From JAICLL01 sp035252155 (GTDB lineage Bacteria; Planctomycetota; Planctomycetia; Pirellulales; JAICIG01): 5,544 nucleotides of DNA. The notes beneath the pieces were generated by a model, which was not told the origin of the DNA, did no database searches, and saw only the letters and a list, made by a program, of their open reading frames with translations. The DNA lies in assembly GCA_035252155.1 (NCBI GenBank), contig DATFDL010000111.1, forward strand, positions 1 to 5,544, written 5' to 3'. A program made the position numbers and the translations under genes. Positions within the stretch are counted from its first letter, which is position 1; every line of letters begins with the position of its first letter. Shown in pieces: positions 1 to 5,544 of this stretch.

Positions 1-28
1 CGGAGTCCGTTCCCTACAGACGTCGACT

Positions 29-1252
29 ATGAACTGCCTGCTTATGACGATTTATCAGCAACTTGGAGTGCAGCCCATCATCAATGCCTCCGGCGCGGTT
101 ACGCGGCTAGGCGGGGCGCCGATGCCGCCCGCGGTGCTCGACGCGTTCCTCGCGGCAGCCGGCGAATCGGTGCCGCTCGAACAGCTTCAGGCCGCCGCCA
201 GTCGGCAAATCGCGGCGGCCACCGGCGCCGAAGCGGGCCTGGTGACCGCCGGCGCGGCCTCGGCCCTCACGCTGGGTGCGGCGGCTATCCTCACCGGTTA
301 TGATCTGCACCGCATGGAGCTGCTGCCCCGCATCGATGGTTCGTTCCCCGACGAATTCATCGTCGCTCGTGAGCAGCGCAACGGGTACGACCACGCCGTG
401 CGGGCGGCCGGCGCTCGGCTGGTCGAAGTTGGCTTTCACGAGCTCGTGGCCGGCGCGGGCGTGCGCCGGGCCGAAGTCTGGGAATACGAAGCGGCGATGA
501 CTCCCCGCACGGCGGGCGTGCTGTATGTCTTTTCGCCCGACTCCCAGCCCGATCTGGCGGCGCTGGTGGCCGCGTGTCATGCCCGAAGCGTGCCGGTGCT
601 GGTCGACGCGGCGGGAGAGTTGCCACCCCGCGACAACCTGCGGGCAATCGTCCGTACGGGCGCCGACCTGGTGGCCTTCAGCGGCGGTAAGGCCCTGCGC
701 GGCCCGCAATCCACCGGCATACTTTGCGGGCGTCGCGAGCTGATTGGCGCCGCGGCGCTGCAGATGCTCGACATGGACGATCATTTCGAGCTGTGGGATC
801 CTCCGGCGGAGCTGATCGACAAGTCCAAATTGCCCGGCCTGCCGCGGCACGGCATCGGCCGCGGCTACAAAGTGTCGAAAGAGCAGATCATCGCCCTGCT
901 CGCCGCGCTGCGGATGTTTGCCTCCGGAGATTACGACGTCGAGCTGCCGGGCTATCGACTGCGCCTGGAGCGCATCGCCGCCGCATTGGCCGGCTGCGCG
1001 GCGACGACGACGATGATCGAACCTGACGATGGCGAGAGCATGCCGCTGTTGGAGATCGAGGTCGACCAAGCGGTTTTGGGGCGATCGGCCTTGGAAGTGT
1101 GTCGCAGACTCCGCGCCGGTGCGCCTCCCTGTTATGTCGGGCACGCCAAGCTGCACGCTGGCAAGCTGGTCATTAATCCGCTGCATCTCGACGACGCCAA
1201 AGCTGCCGCGATGGGAAACCGCCTTCGCGAAGAACTTGCCGTGAGACGCTAA
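29..1252 (+). CDS. SelA-like fold-type I PLP-dependent enzyme (aminotransferase class V-fold)
   Basis: The 407-residue product resembles the SelA / D-glucosaminate-6-phosphate ammonia-lyase-like branch of PLP enzymes and is probably cytoplasmic. The N-terminus carries the typical INASGAVTRLGG stretch (18-29) and the cofactor phosphate-binding region lies at 72-85 (VTAGAASAL). An NGYDHAVR motif is at 118-125. Asp193 in VDAAGELPP should pair with the pyridine nitrogen, and Lys221 in SGGKALRGPQ should form the Schiff base. A family-typical HGIGRGYKV segment is at 274-282. True bacterial selenocysteine synthases are longer and have an extra N-terminal domain, and no selB, selC or selD is nearby, so a role in selenocysteine synthesis is unlikely. 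The likelier chemistry is beta-elimination, ammonia-lyase or a related reaction on an amino acid or amino sugar acid, but the substrate cannot be read from sequence. ATG at 44 (MTIYQQLG) matches family N-termini better than ATG at 29; neither has a clear Shine-Dalgarno site. It is followed by a separately promoted cassette, so no operon partner is visible downstream. Confidence 0.88.
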   Translation: MNCLLMTIYQQLGVQPIINASGAVTRLGGAPMPPAVLDAFLAAAGESVPLEQLQAAASRQIAAATGAEAGLVTAGAASALTLGAAAILTGYDLHRMELLPRIDGSFPDEFIVAREQRNGYDHAVRAAGARLVEVGFHELVAGAGVRRAEVWEYEAAMTPRTAGVLYVFSPDSQPDLAALVAACHARSVPVLVDAAGELPPRDNLRAIVRTGADLVAFSGGKALRGPQSTGILCGRRELIGAAALQMLDMDDHFELWDPPAELIDKSKLPGLPRHGIGRGYKVSKEQIIALLAALRMFASGDYDVELPGYRLRLERIAAALAGCAATTTMIEPDDGESMPLLEIEVDQAVLGRSALEVCRRLRAGAPPCYVGHAKLHAGKLVINPLHLDDAKAAAMGNRLREELAVRR

Positions 1253-1277
1253 AGTGCTCTGATTCCAGCTAGTATGT

Positions 1278-1306
1278 TTGGACTGTCGGCCGTAAGCAGC
1301 TATAAT
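1278..1306 (+). promoter_or_regulatory. Sigma70-type promoter for the DUF433/DUF5615 cassette
   Basis: A -35 box TTGGAC (1278-1283) is separated by exactly 17 bp from a perfect -10 box TATAAT (1301-1306). Transcription would start near 1312-1315, leaving a leader of about 40 nt before the GTG start at 1356. The promoter lies in the 103-bp gap after the PLP enzyme gene, so the cassette need not depend on read-through. Small repeats frame it: CAGCTA occurs at 1266-1271 and 1297-1302 (31 bp apart, about three helical turns), and GTATG at 1272-1276 is inverted as CATAC at 1308-1312. These could be operator half-sites for autorepression, but they are short enough to be chance. Confidence 0.72.
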
Positions 1307-1334
1307 TCATACGCGGTCCTCGAACCAACTTTGC

Positions 1335-1342
1335 AGAGGAGG
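1335..1342 (+). promoter_or_regulatory. Ribosome binding site for the DUF433 gene
   Basis: AGAGGAGG is a strong Shine-Dalgarno match 13 nt before the GTG start at 1356, slightly longer than ideal spacing. It supports the non-ATG start. It stands out because the other genes whose upstream sequence is visible have no recognisable Shine-Dalgarno site, in line with a foreign origin for the cassette. Confidence 0.6.
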
Positions 1343-1355
1343 CTCCGTATAAAGC

Positions 1356-1661
1356 GTGGCCACGCAACATATCACTAAGACGCCCGGAGTTTGTGGTGGC
1401 CGTGCATGCATCGCGGGCCATCGTATTCGCGTAATGGACATCGTCGTATGGTACGAAATGCGCGCATATCGTCCTGAACAGATCGTCGATTTGTTTCCCG
1501 GAATCTCATTGGCTGACGTGTATGCCGCTCTGGCGTATTATTTCGACAACCGCGAGGAAATCGAGGCAGAATTCCGAAAGGACGACGAAACCGACGAATG
1601 GTTGAAGGCGAACGTGCCATCGAAGATTCCAGCCGACGTCCGCGAGAAATTCGGTGGCTGA
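1356..1661 (+). CDS. DUF433 domain protein, probable antitoxin
   Basis: This is a 101-residue small protein with the DUF433 signature: PGVCGGRACIAGHRIRV at residues 10-26, followed by a helical segment with PEQIVDLFPGISLADVYAALAYYFDN (about 40-65). DUF433 proteins fold as a small helix-turn-helix-like domain and are commonly found next to DUF5615 PIN-like proteins, where they are thought to act as the antitoxin and probably bind their own promoter. The C-terminal tail from about residue 66 is charged (EEIEAEFRKDDETDEW) and longer than in minimal DUF433 proteins of roughly 75-80 residues; it may be the toxin-binding part. Translation starts at GTG 1356, supported by the upstream AGAGGAGG. The stop overlaps the next gene by 8 bp, which implies translational coupling. 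GC content is about 50% in a sampled 60-base line (1441-1500) compared with 73% in a sampled line of the upstream gene (541-600), suggesting horizontal acquisition. Confidence 0.88.
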   Translation: MATQHITKTPGVCGGRACIAGHRIRVMDIVVWYEMRAYRPEQIVDLFPGISLADVYAALAYYFDNREEIEAEFRKDDETDEWLKANVPSKIPADVREKFGG

Positions 1662-1989
1662 ATCCGTCCGATTTTATTTCGATCAACACATTTCGCCATC
1701 CGTCGCGTTCGGCCTTCGCCAACAGGGTGTCGATATATTGACGGCACAAGAAGCAGGGCGGTGTGGTTCTTCGGATGCAGATCAGTTGCATTTCGCATTG
1801 GCTGAAGATCGCGTCATGTTCACCTTTGATTCGGATTATCGCGCTTTGCATCAATCAGGCATTCGGCACGCGGGGATTTGCTGGTGCCGCGCGACGAAGT
1901 TCGGAATCGGCCAACTTATCCAGGCTCTGCTCTTAGTACACGGCGTGATGGATCGCGATTCGATGCGCGACCATCTCGAATACCTGTAG
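1654..1989 (+). CDS. DUF5615 PIN-like protein, probable toxin (putative nuclease)
   Basis: The 111-residue product matches the DUF5615 / Mut7-C-like PIN-fold family. The N-terminal strand ends in FYFDQHISPSVAFGLRQQG (7-25), with Asp10 as the first acidic residue. Further family-typical acidic positions are Asp41 and Asp43 (SSDADQL) and Asp59 and Asp61 (TFDSDYRAL). These would form the metal-binding site of a PIN-type RNase. Activity has been inferred for this family largely from fold and gene pairing, so toxicity is a prediction. No signal peptide or membrane segment is seen. The start is GTG at 1654, overlapping the end of the DUF433 gene by 8 bp; no strong separate ribosome binding site precedes it, so expression is probably coupled to the antitoxin. 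The gene ends with TAG at 1987-1989, only 9 bp from the convergent stop of the E2 gene. GC content is about 53% in a sampled line (1741-1800), matching its partner and not the flanks. Confidence 0.85.
   Translation: MAESVRFYFDQHISPSVAFGLRQQGVDILTAQEAGRCGSSDADQLHFALAEDRVMFTFDSDYRALHQSGIRHAGICWCRATKFGIGQLIQALLLVHGVMDRDSMRDHLEYL
1947..1975. other. Inverted repeat near convergent gene ends, possible 3'-end structure
   Basis: GATGG (1947-1951) and TCGCG (1953-1957) pair with CGCGA (1966-1970) and CCATC (1971-1975), giving ten base pairs with one bulged A (1952) and an 8-nt loop. It lies in the last codons of the DUF5615 gene and, on the other strand, about 24 nt past the E2 stop. It could protect or define the E2 transcript end, but no T-run follows on either strand, so it is not a standard intrinsic terminator. 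It may simply reflect coding sequence. Confidence 0.25.
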
Positions 1990-1998
1990 CTCAATCCA

Positions 1999-3414
1999 TC
2001 ACGCCACCAACCAGGCGGCCGGGTTTTCAATCATCTCGACCAGCGTGTGCAGAAACCGCGCTGCCGGCGCCCCGTCGAGCACGCGGTGATCGAATGTCAG
2101 ACTCAATGTCATCACATCGCCGGGCACGATGCGATCATCGGCGGCAACCACCGGCTCACGCCGGATCGCGCCGACTCCCAAAATGGCCGTCTGTGGTGAA
2201 TGAATGATCGGTGTAAAGGCGTCGATGCCCAGCGCGCCTAGATTGGTGATCGTGAAAGTGCCGCCGCTCATCTCTTCGGCGGTCAGTCGATGCGAGCGCG
2301 CCCGCTCGACCAGCTCACGCAGGCGGCTCGCGATCTGCCGCACGCCGAACGATTGAACGTTGTGAATCACCGGCACGGTCAGGCCCGCGGAATCGTCCAC
2401 GGCCACACCGATATTGATTTCGGCCAATTCAATGATTCCATCGCCTTCCCAGCGAGAGTTGACCTCCGGGTGCCGCGCCAGCGCCGCCGCGGCCAGCTTG
2501 ACCAGCAGGTCGGTAATGCTCGGTGCGTTCGCATCGGCTGTCCCACCCGACGCGGCGGCGGCTTTGAACTGCGCCCGCAGATTCAACAAATTGGCGGCCG
2601 ACGCCCGCGAGGTCAGCGTCACCGGGGCGGTCGAGCGTAGGCTAGCCACCATCCGTTCGGCGATCGTCCGCCGTCGGCTCGAGGGGGCCGCGGAGACGGT
2701 TGCGCCATGAGCCGCGGCGGCGGCCCGCACGTCACGTTCGCGGACGCGTCCGCCGCGGCCCGACCCGGTCAGGCGCGTCCAGTCGATTCCCAACTCGCCC
2801 GCGACTCGGCGCGCCCGCGGGCTGGCGGCGAAGTCATGCCTTGGCTCATCGGTTAGTCGTTTCTCTTCGACGGACGTATCCGCTGGTGAACGTGCGGTGC
2901 AACTCGGCTCTGATATGCCCACATCACGCGGAGCGTGATGGCTACGGTGGCCGGGAGTTGTGATCCGCCGCACGTCGGAGGCGACGATCCGCCCGCCGCG
3001 GCCGCTGCCGGTCACGTGCGCTAGATCGACGCCAAGCTCGCGCGCCACTCGCCGCGCCTCGGGCCCGGCCGCCGGCGGAGGCGAGGGAATCGCGCGCGAA
3101 TCCGCGACATCAGAGGCTACTGCTTGCCGGCCTGCGGCCATTTGCTCAAACGGCGCGGCGGCGCCGCGCTCAATCAGATAGCCAATCACCTGGCCGACCT
3201 TGACGGTGTCGCCCGGCCGCGGCCCATCGGGCGAAAGTTTCAAAATGCCCGACTCGAACGACTCGATCTCCTGAGCGGCCTTGTCGCCTTCGAGCACGAA
3301 GAGCATCTCTCCCTGGCTGACCCACTCGCCGTCGCGCTTGAGCCACTCGGTGAGCGTGCCCTCTTCCATCGACCAGCCCAGCCGGGGAACCGTGATTTCA
3401 ATCGGTTGAGGCAT
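1999..3414 (-). CDS. 2-oxo acid dehydrogenase complex E2, dihydrolipoamide acyltransferase
   Basis: The 471-residue protein transfers the acyl group made by E1 from its lipoyl arm to CoA and forms the core of the complex in the cytoplasm. Domains in order: lipoyl domain 4-82 with lipoyl-lysine Lys45 in EGDKA; a first peripheral subunit-binding domain at about 117-149 (PEARRVARELGVD, then TGSGRGGR); a second at about 198-230 (SPRARRVAGELGID, then TGSGRGGR); and the catalytic acyltransferase domain at about 246-471. Catalytic His443 and Asp447 lie in FDHRVLDG (441-448), and a FTITNLGALGID motif is at 387-398. Linkers are rich in Ala and Pro. Two binding domains are unusual, since most E2 proteins have one. 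The linker between them contains a palindromic unit at 2922-2945. ATG at 3414 is the only usable start, because an in-frame TAG lies eight codons upstream (3436-3438); no Shine-Dalgarno site is visible. The gene follows the E1 gene by 170 bp on the same strand. Acyl specificity (pyruvate, branched-chain 2-oxo acid or acetoin) cannot be decided. Confidence 0.93.
   Translation of the reverse strand: MPQPIEITVPRLGWSMEEGTLTEWLKRDGEWVSQGEMLFVLEGDKAAQEIESFESGILKLSPDGPRPGDTVKVGQVIGYLIERGAAAPFEQMAAGRQAVASDVADSRAIPSPPPAAGPEARRVARELGVDLAHVTGSGRGGRIVASDVRRITTPGHRSHHAPRDVGISEPSCTARSPADTSVEEKRLTDEPRHDFAASPRARRVAGELGIDWTRLTGSGRGGRVRERDVRAAAAAHGATVSAAPSSRRRTIAERMVASLRSTAPVTLTSRASAANLLNLRAQFKAAAASGGTADANAPSITDLLVKLAAAALARHPEVNSRWEGDGIIELAEINIGVAVDDSAGLTVPVIHNVQSFGVRQIASRLRELVERARSHRLTAEEMSGGTFTITNLGALGIDAFTPIIHSPQTAILGVGAIRREPVVAADDRIVPGDVMTLSLTFDHRVLDGAPAARFLHTLVEMIENPAAWLVA
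2922..2945 (-). repeat. REP-like palindromic unit inside the E2 gene
   Basis: Read on the minus strand, the unit is GTAGC followed at once by CATCACGC, a TCC loop and GCGTGATG. This is a perfect 8-bp stem (2933-2940 with 2922-2929) behind a GTAG tetranucleotide (2945-2942). A GTAG header in front of a hairpin is the recognised layout of REP elements moved by RAYT Y1-type transposases. It is read in frame as the SHHAPRD stretch (158-164) of the linker between the two subunit-binding domains of E2, where almost any sequence should be tolerated. Whether it recurs in the genome cannot be seen from this window. Confidence 0.5.
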
Positions 3415-3457
3415 AAAGGAGTTGTTCGAGTTTAGCTACGCATGGTTGCTGCGTCTC

Positions 3458-3555
3458 GGTAGCCCCGGCCCTTGTGGCCGGCCTGATGGTGCTTCGAACA
3501 GCCGGCGCGATTGCTGTCGCGGCTCGCGGGGCCGGGCACAAGGCCCGGAGCTACC
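3458..3555. repeat. Inverted pair of REP-like hairpin units (BIME-like) between E1 and E2
   Basis: Two 24-nt units face each other: 3458-3481 on the plus strand and 3532-3555 on the minus strand, 50 bp apart, matching at 21 of 24 positions. Each begins GGTAGC and can fold alone: CCGGCC-CTTGT-GGCCGG in the first, CCGGGC-CTTGT-GCCCGG in the second. Two of the three differences are the two partners of one stem pair, so the hairpin is kept by a compensatory swap. The arms can also pair with each other to make one long stem. A smaller hairpin lies inside (CGCGA 3506-3510, TCGCG 3517-3521). The pair fills most of the 170-bp gap between the E1 stop and E2 start. On the transcript it could stabilise the upstream E1 message or lower E2 expression; no T-run follows, so it is not an ordinary terminator. 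Apart from these structures I see no gene or promoter in 3415-3584. Confidence 0.7.
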
Positions 3556-3584
3556 TGTCGACCGCAATTCGGCCTTTTTTCCGC

Positions 3585-5544
3585 TCACTCATCCCGCAAT
3601 TCCAGTATCGCTCGCTCAATATCTTTCTCCTGCGGCACCACGGCTTTTTCCAGAGGCGGACTATAGGGTGTGGGCGTGAATACGCCGTGCAGCCGCTTGA
3701 TCGGTGCGTCCAAATCGTCGAAGCCGCGGTCGGCGACCTGCGCCGCGATCTCCGAAGCAATGTTGCACGGGCCGTAGGTTTCGTCGATCACCAGGAGCCG
3801 CCCGGTTTTTGACACGCTGCGAAGCACCGTTTCGATATCGAGCGGTGAAACGGTGCGGGGGTCGATCAACTCCACCGAGATACCCTGCGCGGCCAGCCGG
3901 TCGGCCGCGGCCAGCGCTCGGTGGACCATTAGGGCCAGCGCCACCACGGTCACGTCGCTCCCCTCGCGGACCACCGCCGCTCGGCCAAACTCGATCTCAT
4001 AGGGTTCTTCCGGCGCCGGACCTTTGAACCCCATTAGCTCGCGGTGCTCAAGAAACAGCACCGGGTCGTGACAGCGCAGCGCGTGCAGCAGTAGCCCCTT
4101 GGCGTCGTAGGGCGTCGAAGGAATGACCACCCGCAAGCCAGGAATGTGGCTATAGACCGAATAAAAACTGCTGGAGTGATGCGTCGCCGCCGAGTGCCCC
4201 ACACCGATACACCCTCGCAGCAGCACTGGCATCTTCAGCCGGCCGCTGCTCATGTATTGCATTTTGGCGATCTGATTGACGATTTCGCCGTATGCGTCGT
4301 TGATGAAGTCGATGAACATGAAGTCGATCACCGGCCGCGCGCCGGCCATCGCCGCGCCGCAGCTTAGCCCGACAAAGCCGCGCTCGCAGATCGGCGTGTC
4401 GCAGAGCCGCTCGGGGCCGAAGAGGTCGAACAGTCCCTCGGTCGTCTGAAAGTTGCCGCCGCGACGGCCGATGCCCTCGCCCATCACAAAGATGGCGGGG
4501 TTGCGCTGCATTTCGTGCTTCAGGGCTTCGCGGGTGGCGGCCACGTAGCCGATTTGCCGGTCACCGGCGGGCGGAGGTGGCGGGAGCGGCGGCGAGAGGA
4601 CTTCGCAATAGACATGGCGCGTGGCCGATGCCGCGTCCGGCCAGGCGGACCCTTCGGCGGCGCGCGAAGCGTCGGCCACCAGCGCCGCGACCTCGCGATC
4701 GATCGCGTCGAAACTATTGTTCAAGTCGCCGTTGGCGATCGCGTCGCTTGCGGCCTCGCGGAGCCGCTTGATCGGGCAGCGGCTTTTCCAGACCTCGACG
4801 TCCTCGCGCGTGCGGTAACCAAAATCGCCCATTCCTTCTGCGTGCGGCCGGGTGCGATAGGTTTTGCACTCGAGGAGTGTTGCCCCGCCGCCCGAGCGAG
4901 CCCGCTCGATCGCCTCGCCAGCCGCCTGCGCGACAGCCAGGACGTCGTTGCCGTCGACCTCGCAGCCTGGCAGCCCGTAATTGGCCGCCCGCCGGCCCAC
5001 ATCGGCGATGCCGCTGGCATAGGCGAACGGCACCTCGGTGGCGAACTGATTGTTTTCGCACACAAACAGCACGGGCAGCTTCCAGATGCTGGCCATGTTC
5101 AGCCCTTCGTGGAAGGCGCCGTTGTTGACCGCGCCATCGCCAAAGAAGGCCACGGCCACGCGGTCGGTCTTGAGCAGTTTGAAGCTGTAGCCGGCGCCGA
5201 CCGCTTGCAAAATGCTGGGGCCTACAATGCCGCTGGTGCCCAGCAGGCCAATCTCCGGGGCAAACAGGTGCATGCTGCCGCCGCGGCCACGCGAGCAGCC
5301 GGACTCGCGGCCGAACAGCTCGGCGATGAGCTGCCGCGGGTCGAGCCCCTTGGCCAAGGCATGCCCGTGACCGCGGTGGGTGCTGAACACAACGTCGTCC
5401 GGAGTTAGATTGGCGCACACGCCGGCGGCGATCGCCTCTTCGCCAACGTAGGTGTGACAAGCGCCGTGAATCAGACCGCGCTGATGATAGCGGGCCAACT
5501 GCTCTTCGCACTGCCGGATGAGTTGCATCGTGCGATAGAGCGCG
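3585..5544 (-). CDS. 2-oxo acid dehydrogenase E1, fused alpha and beta subunits (5' end beyond window)
   Basis: This is the thiamine-diphosphate enzyme that decarboxylates the 2-oxo acid and loads the acyl group on the E2 lipoyl arm. Residues are counted from the internal Met codon at 5528. The alpha half (about 1-300) has HTYVGEEAIAAG (25-36), HRGHGH (51-56), and the ThDP/Mg motif from GDG (130-132) to NN (159-160). The beta half (about 325-647) has VMGEGIG (348-354), with Glu351 as the likely cofactor-activating glutamate, CERGFVGLSCGAAMAGARPV (381-400), HHSSSFYSVYSHIPGLRVV (450-468) and the C-terminal transketolase domain with LIDPRTVSPLD (554-564). A proline-rich linker (LSPPLPPPPPAGD, 311-323) joins them. 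Classical complexes use two separate genes; fused forms of this size are known in several bacterial phyla. The reading frame stays open upstream of 5528 and encodes ALYRT, which continues the E1-alpha pattern LYRxMxLIRxCEEQL, so the real start lies past position 5544. Only a few to a few tens of residues should be missing. Substrate specificity is unresolved. Confidence 0.93.
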   Translation of the reverse strand, partial: ALYRTMQLIRQCEEQLARYHQRGLIHGACHTYVGEEAIAAGVCANLTPDDVVFSTHRGHGHALAKGLDPRQLIAELFGRESGCSRGRGGSMHLFAPEIGLLGTSGIVGPSILQAVGAGYSFKLLKTDRVAVAFFGDGAVNNGAFHEGLNMASIWKLPVLFVCENNQFATEVPFAYASGIADVGRRAANYGLPGCEVDGNDVLAVAQAAGEAIERARSGGGATLLECKTYRTRPHAEGMGDFGYRTREDVEVWKSRCPIKRLREAASDAIANGDLNNSFDAIDREVAALVADASRAAEGSAWPDAASATRHVYCEVLSPPLPPPPPAGDRQIGYVAATREALKHEMQRNPAIFVMGEGIGRRGGNFQTTEGLFDLFGPERLCDTPICERGFVGLSCGAAMAGARPVIDFMFIDFINDAYGEIVNQIAKMQYMSSGRLKMPVLLRGCIGVGHSAATHHSSSFYSVYSHIPGLRVVIPSTPYDAKGLLLHALRCHDPVLFLEHRELMGFKGPAPEEPYEIEFGRAAVVREGSDVTVVALALMVHRALAAADRLAAQGISVELIDPRTVSPLDIETVLRSVSKTGRLLVIDETYGPCNIASEIAAQVADRGFDDLDAPIKRLHGVFTPTPYSPPLEKAVVPQEKDIERAILELRDE

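Noticed and set aside
107..1186. Long open frame of 359 codons on the minus strand opposite the PLP enzyme gene
   Set aside because: It is antisense to a well-supported enzyme gene, is Arg/Gln/His-rich with no domain pattern, and is expected by chance in GC-rich coding DNA.
1375..1854. Open frame of 159 codons on the minus strand across the toxin-antitoxin cassette
   Set aside because: It is antisense to both DUF433 and DUF5615 genes, which match known families; no family resemblance or start signal was seen for the antisense frame.
3415..3421. CTCCTTT directly before the E2 start on the minus strand
   Set aside because: It resembles the 16S rRNA tail itself rather than its complement, so it cannot act as a Shine-Dalgarno site; probably coincidence.
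3458..3555. Inverted repeat considered as an intrinsic terminator or a CRISPR remnant
   Set aside because: No T-run follows on either strand, and there are only two inverted units with no regular direct repeats or spacers.
3422..3812. Overlapping short plus-strand open frames across the E1-E2 gap
   Set aside because: They run through the inverted hairpin pair and into antisense of E1, with no protein-like composition or start signal.
4543..4571. GTAGC followed by a GCCGGT/ACCGGC palindrome near the E1 linker, considered as a fourth REP-like unit
   Set aside because: The palindrome is separated from GTAGC by several bases, the stem is only 6 bp with a single-base loop, and it encodes a conserved-looking start of the beta half; chance in GC-rich coding sequence is sufficient.
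4515..5408. Open frame of 297 codons on the plus strand opposite the E1 gene
   Set aside because: It is a shadow of the E1 reading frame, of low complexity with no recognisable motif; the minus-strand E1 carries all catalytic motifs.

Overview
This 5.5-kb window is GC-rich bacterial DNA with five genes. It looks like a Planctomycetes genome, possibly Pirellulales. That is an inference from the fused E1 alpha/beta dehydrogenase, the SelA-fold PLP enzyme, the scarcity of Shine-Dalgarno sites and the short GTAG-headed palindromes. No rRNA or other phylogenetic marker is present to confirm it.

Layout: (i) 29-1252 (+) encodes a fold-type I PLP enzyme of the SelA / D-glucosaminate-6-phosphate ammonia-lyase-like group. 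(ii) 1253-1355 is a short intergenic region with a near-ideal sigma70-type promoter (TTGGAC, 17 bp, TATAAT) and an AGAGGAGG ribosome binding site. (iii) 1356-1989 (+) is a two-gene toxin-antitoxin-like cassette: a DUF433 antitoxin-type protein and an overlapping DUF5615 PIN-like protein. Its GC content is clearly lower than that of the flanks. (iv) 1999-3414 (-) encodes the E2 acyltransferase of a 2-oxo acid dehydrogenase complex, with one lipoyl domain, two peripheral subunit-binding domains and a catalytic domain. (v) 3415-3584 is a 170-bp gap holding an inverted pair of hairpin units. (vi) 3585 to the right edge (-) encodes a fused E1 alpha-beta subunit of the same complex, with its true start beyond the window.

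E1 and E2 lie in the same direction and would together perform thiamine-dependent decarboxylation of a 2-oxo acid and transfer of the acyl group to CoA. The E3 dihydrolipoamide dehydrogenase needed to reoxidise the lipoyl group is not in the window. The toxin-antitoxin cassette sits between the 3' end of E2 and the PLP enzyme gene, converges on E2 with a 9-bp gap, and looks like an independently transcribed, probably acquired, insert.

The most interesting non-coding signal is a set of three short palindromic units, each starting with GTAGC directly or nearly directly in front of a hairpin. This is the architecture of REP elements mobilised by RAYT (Y1-type) transposases. Two units form a head-to-head pair between E1 and E2. 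Their stems differ by a compensatory base-pair swap. The third unit lies inside the E2 coding sequence, in the linker between its two subunit-binding domains.
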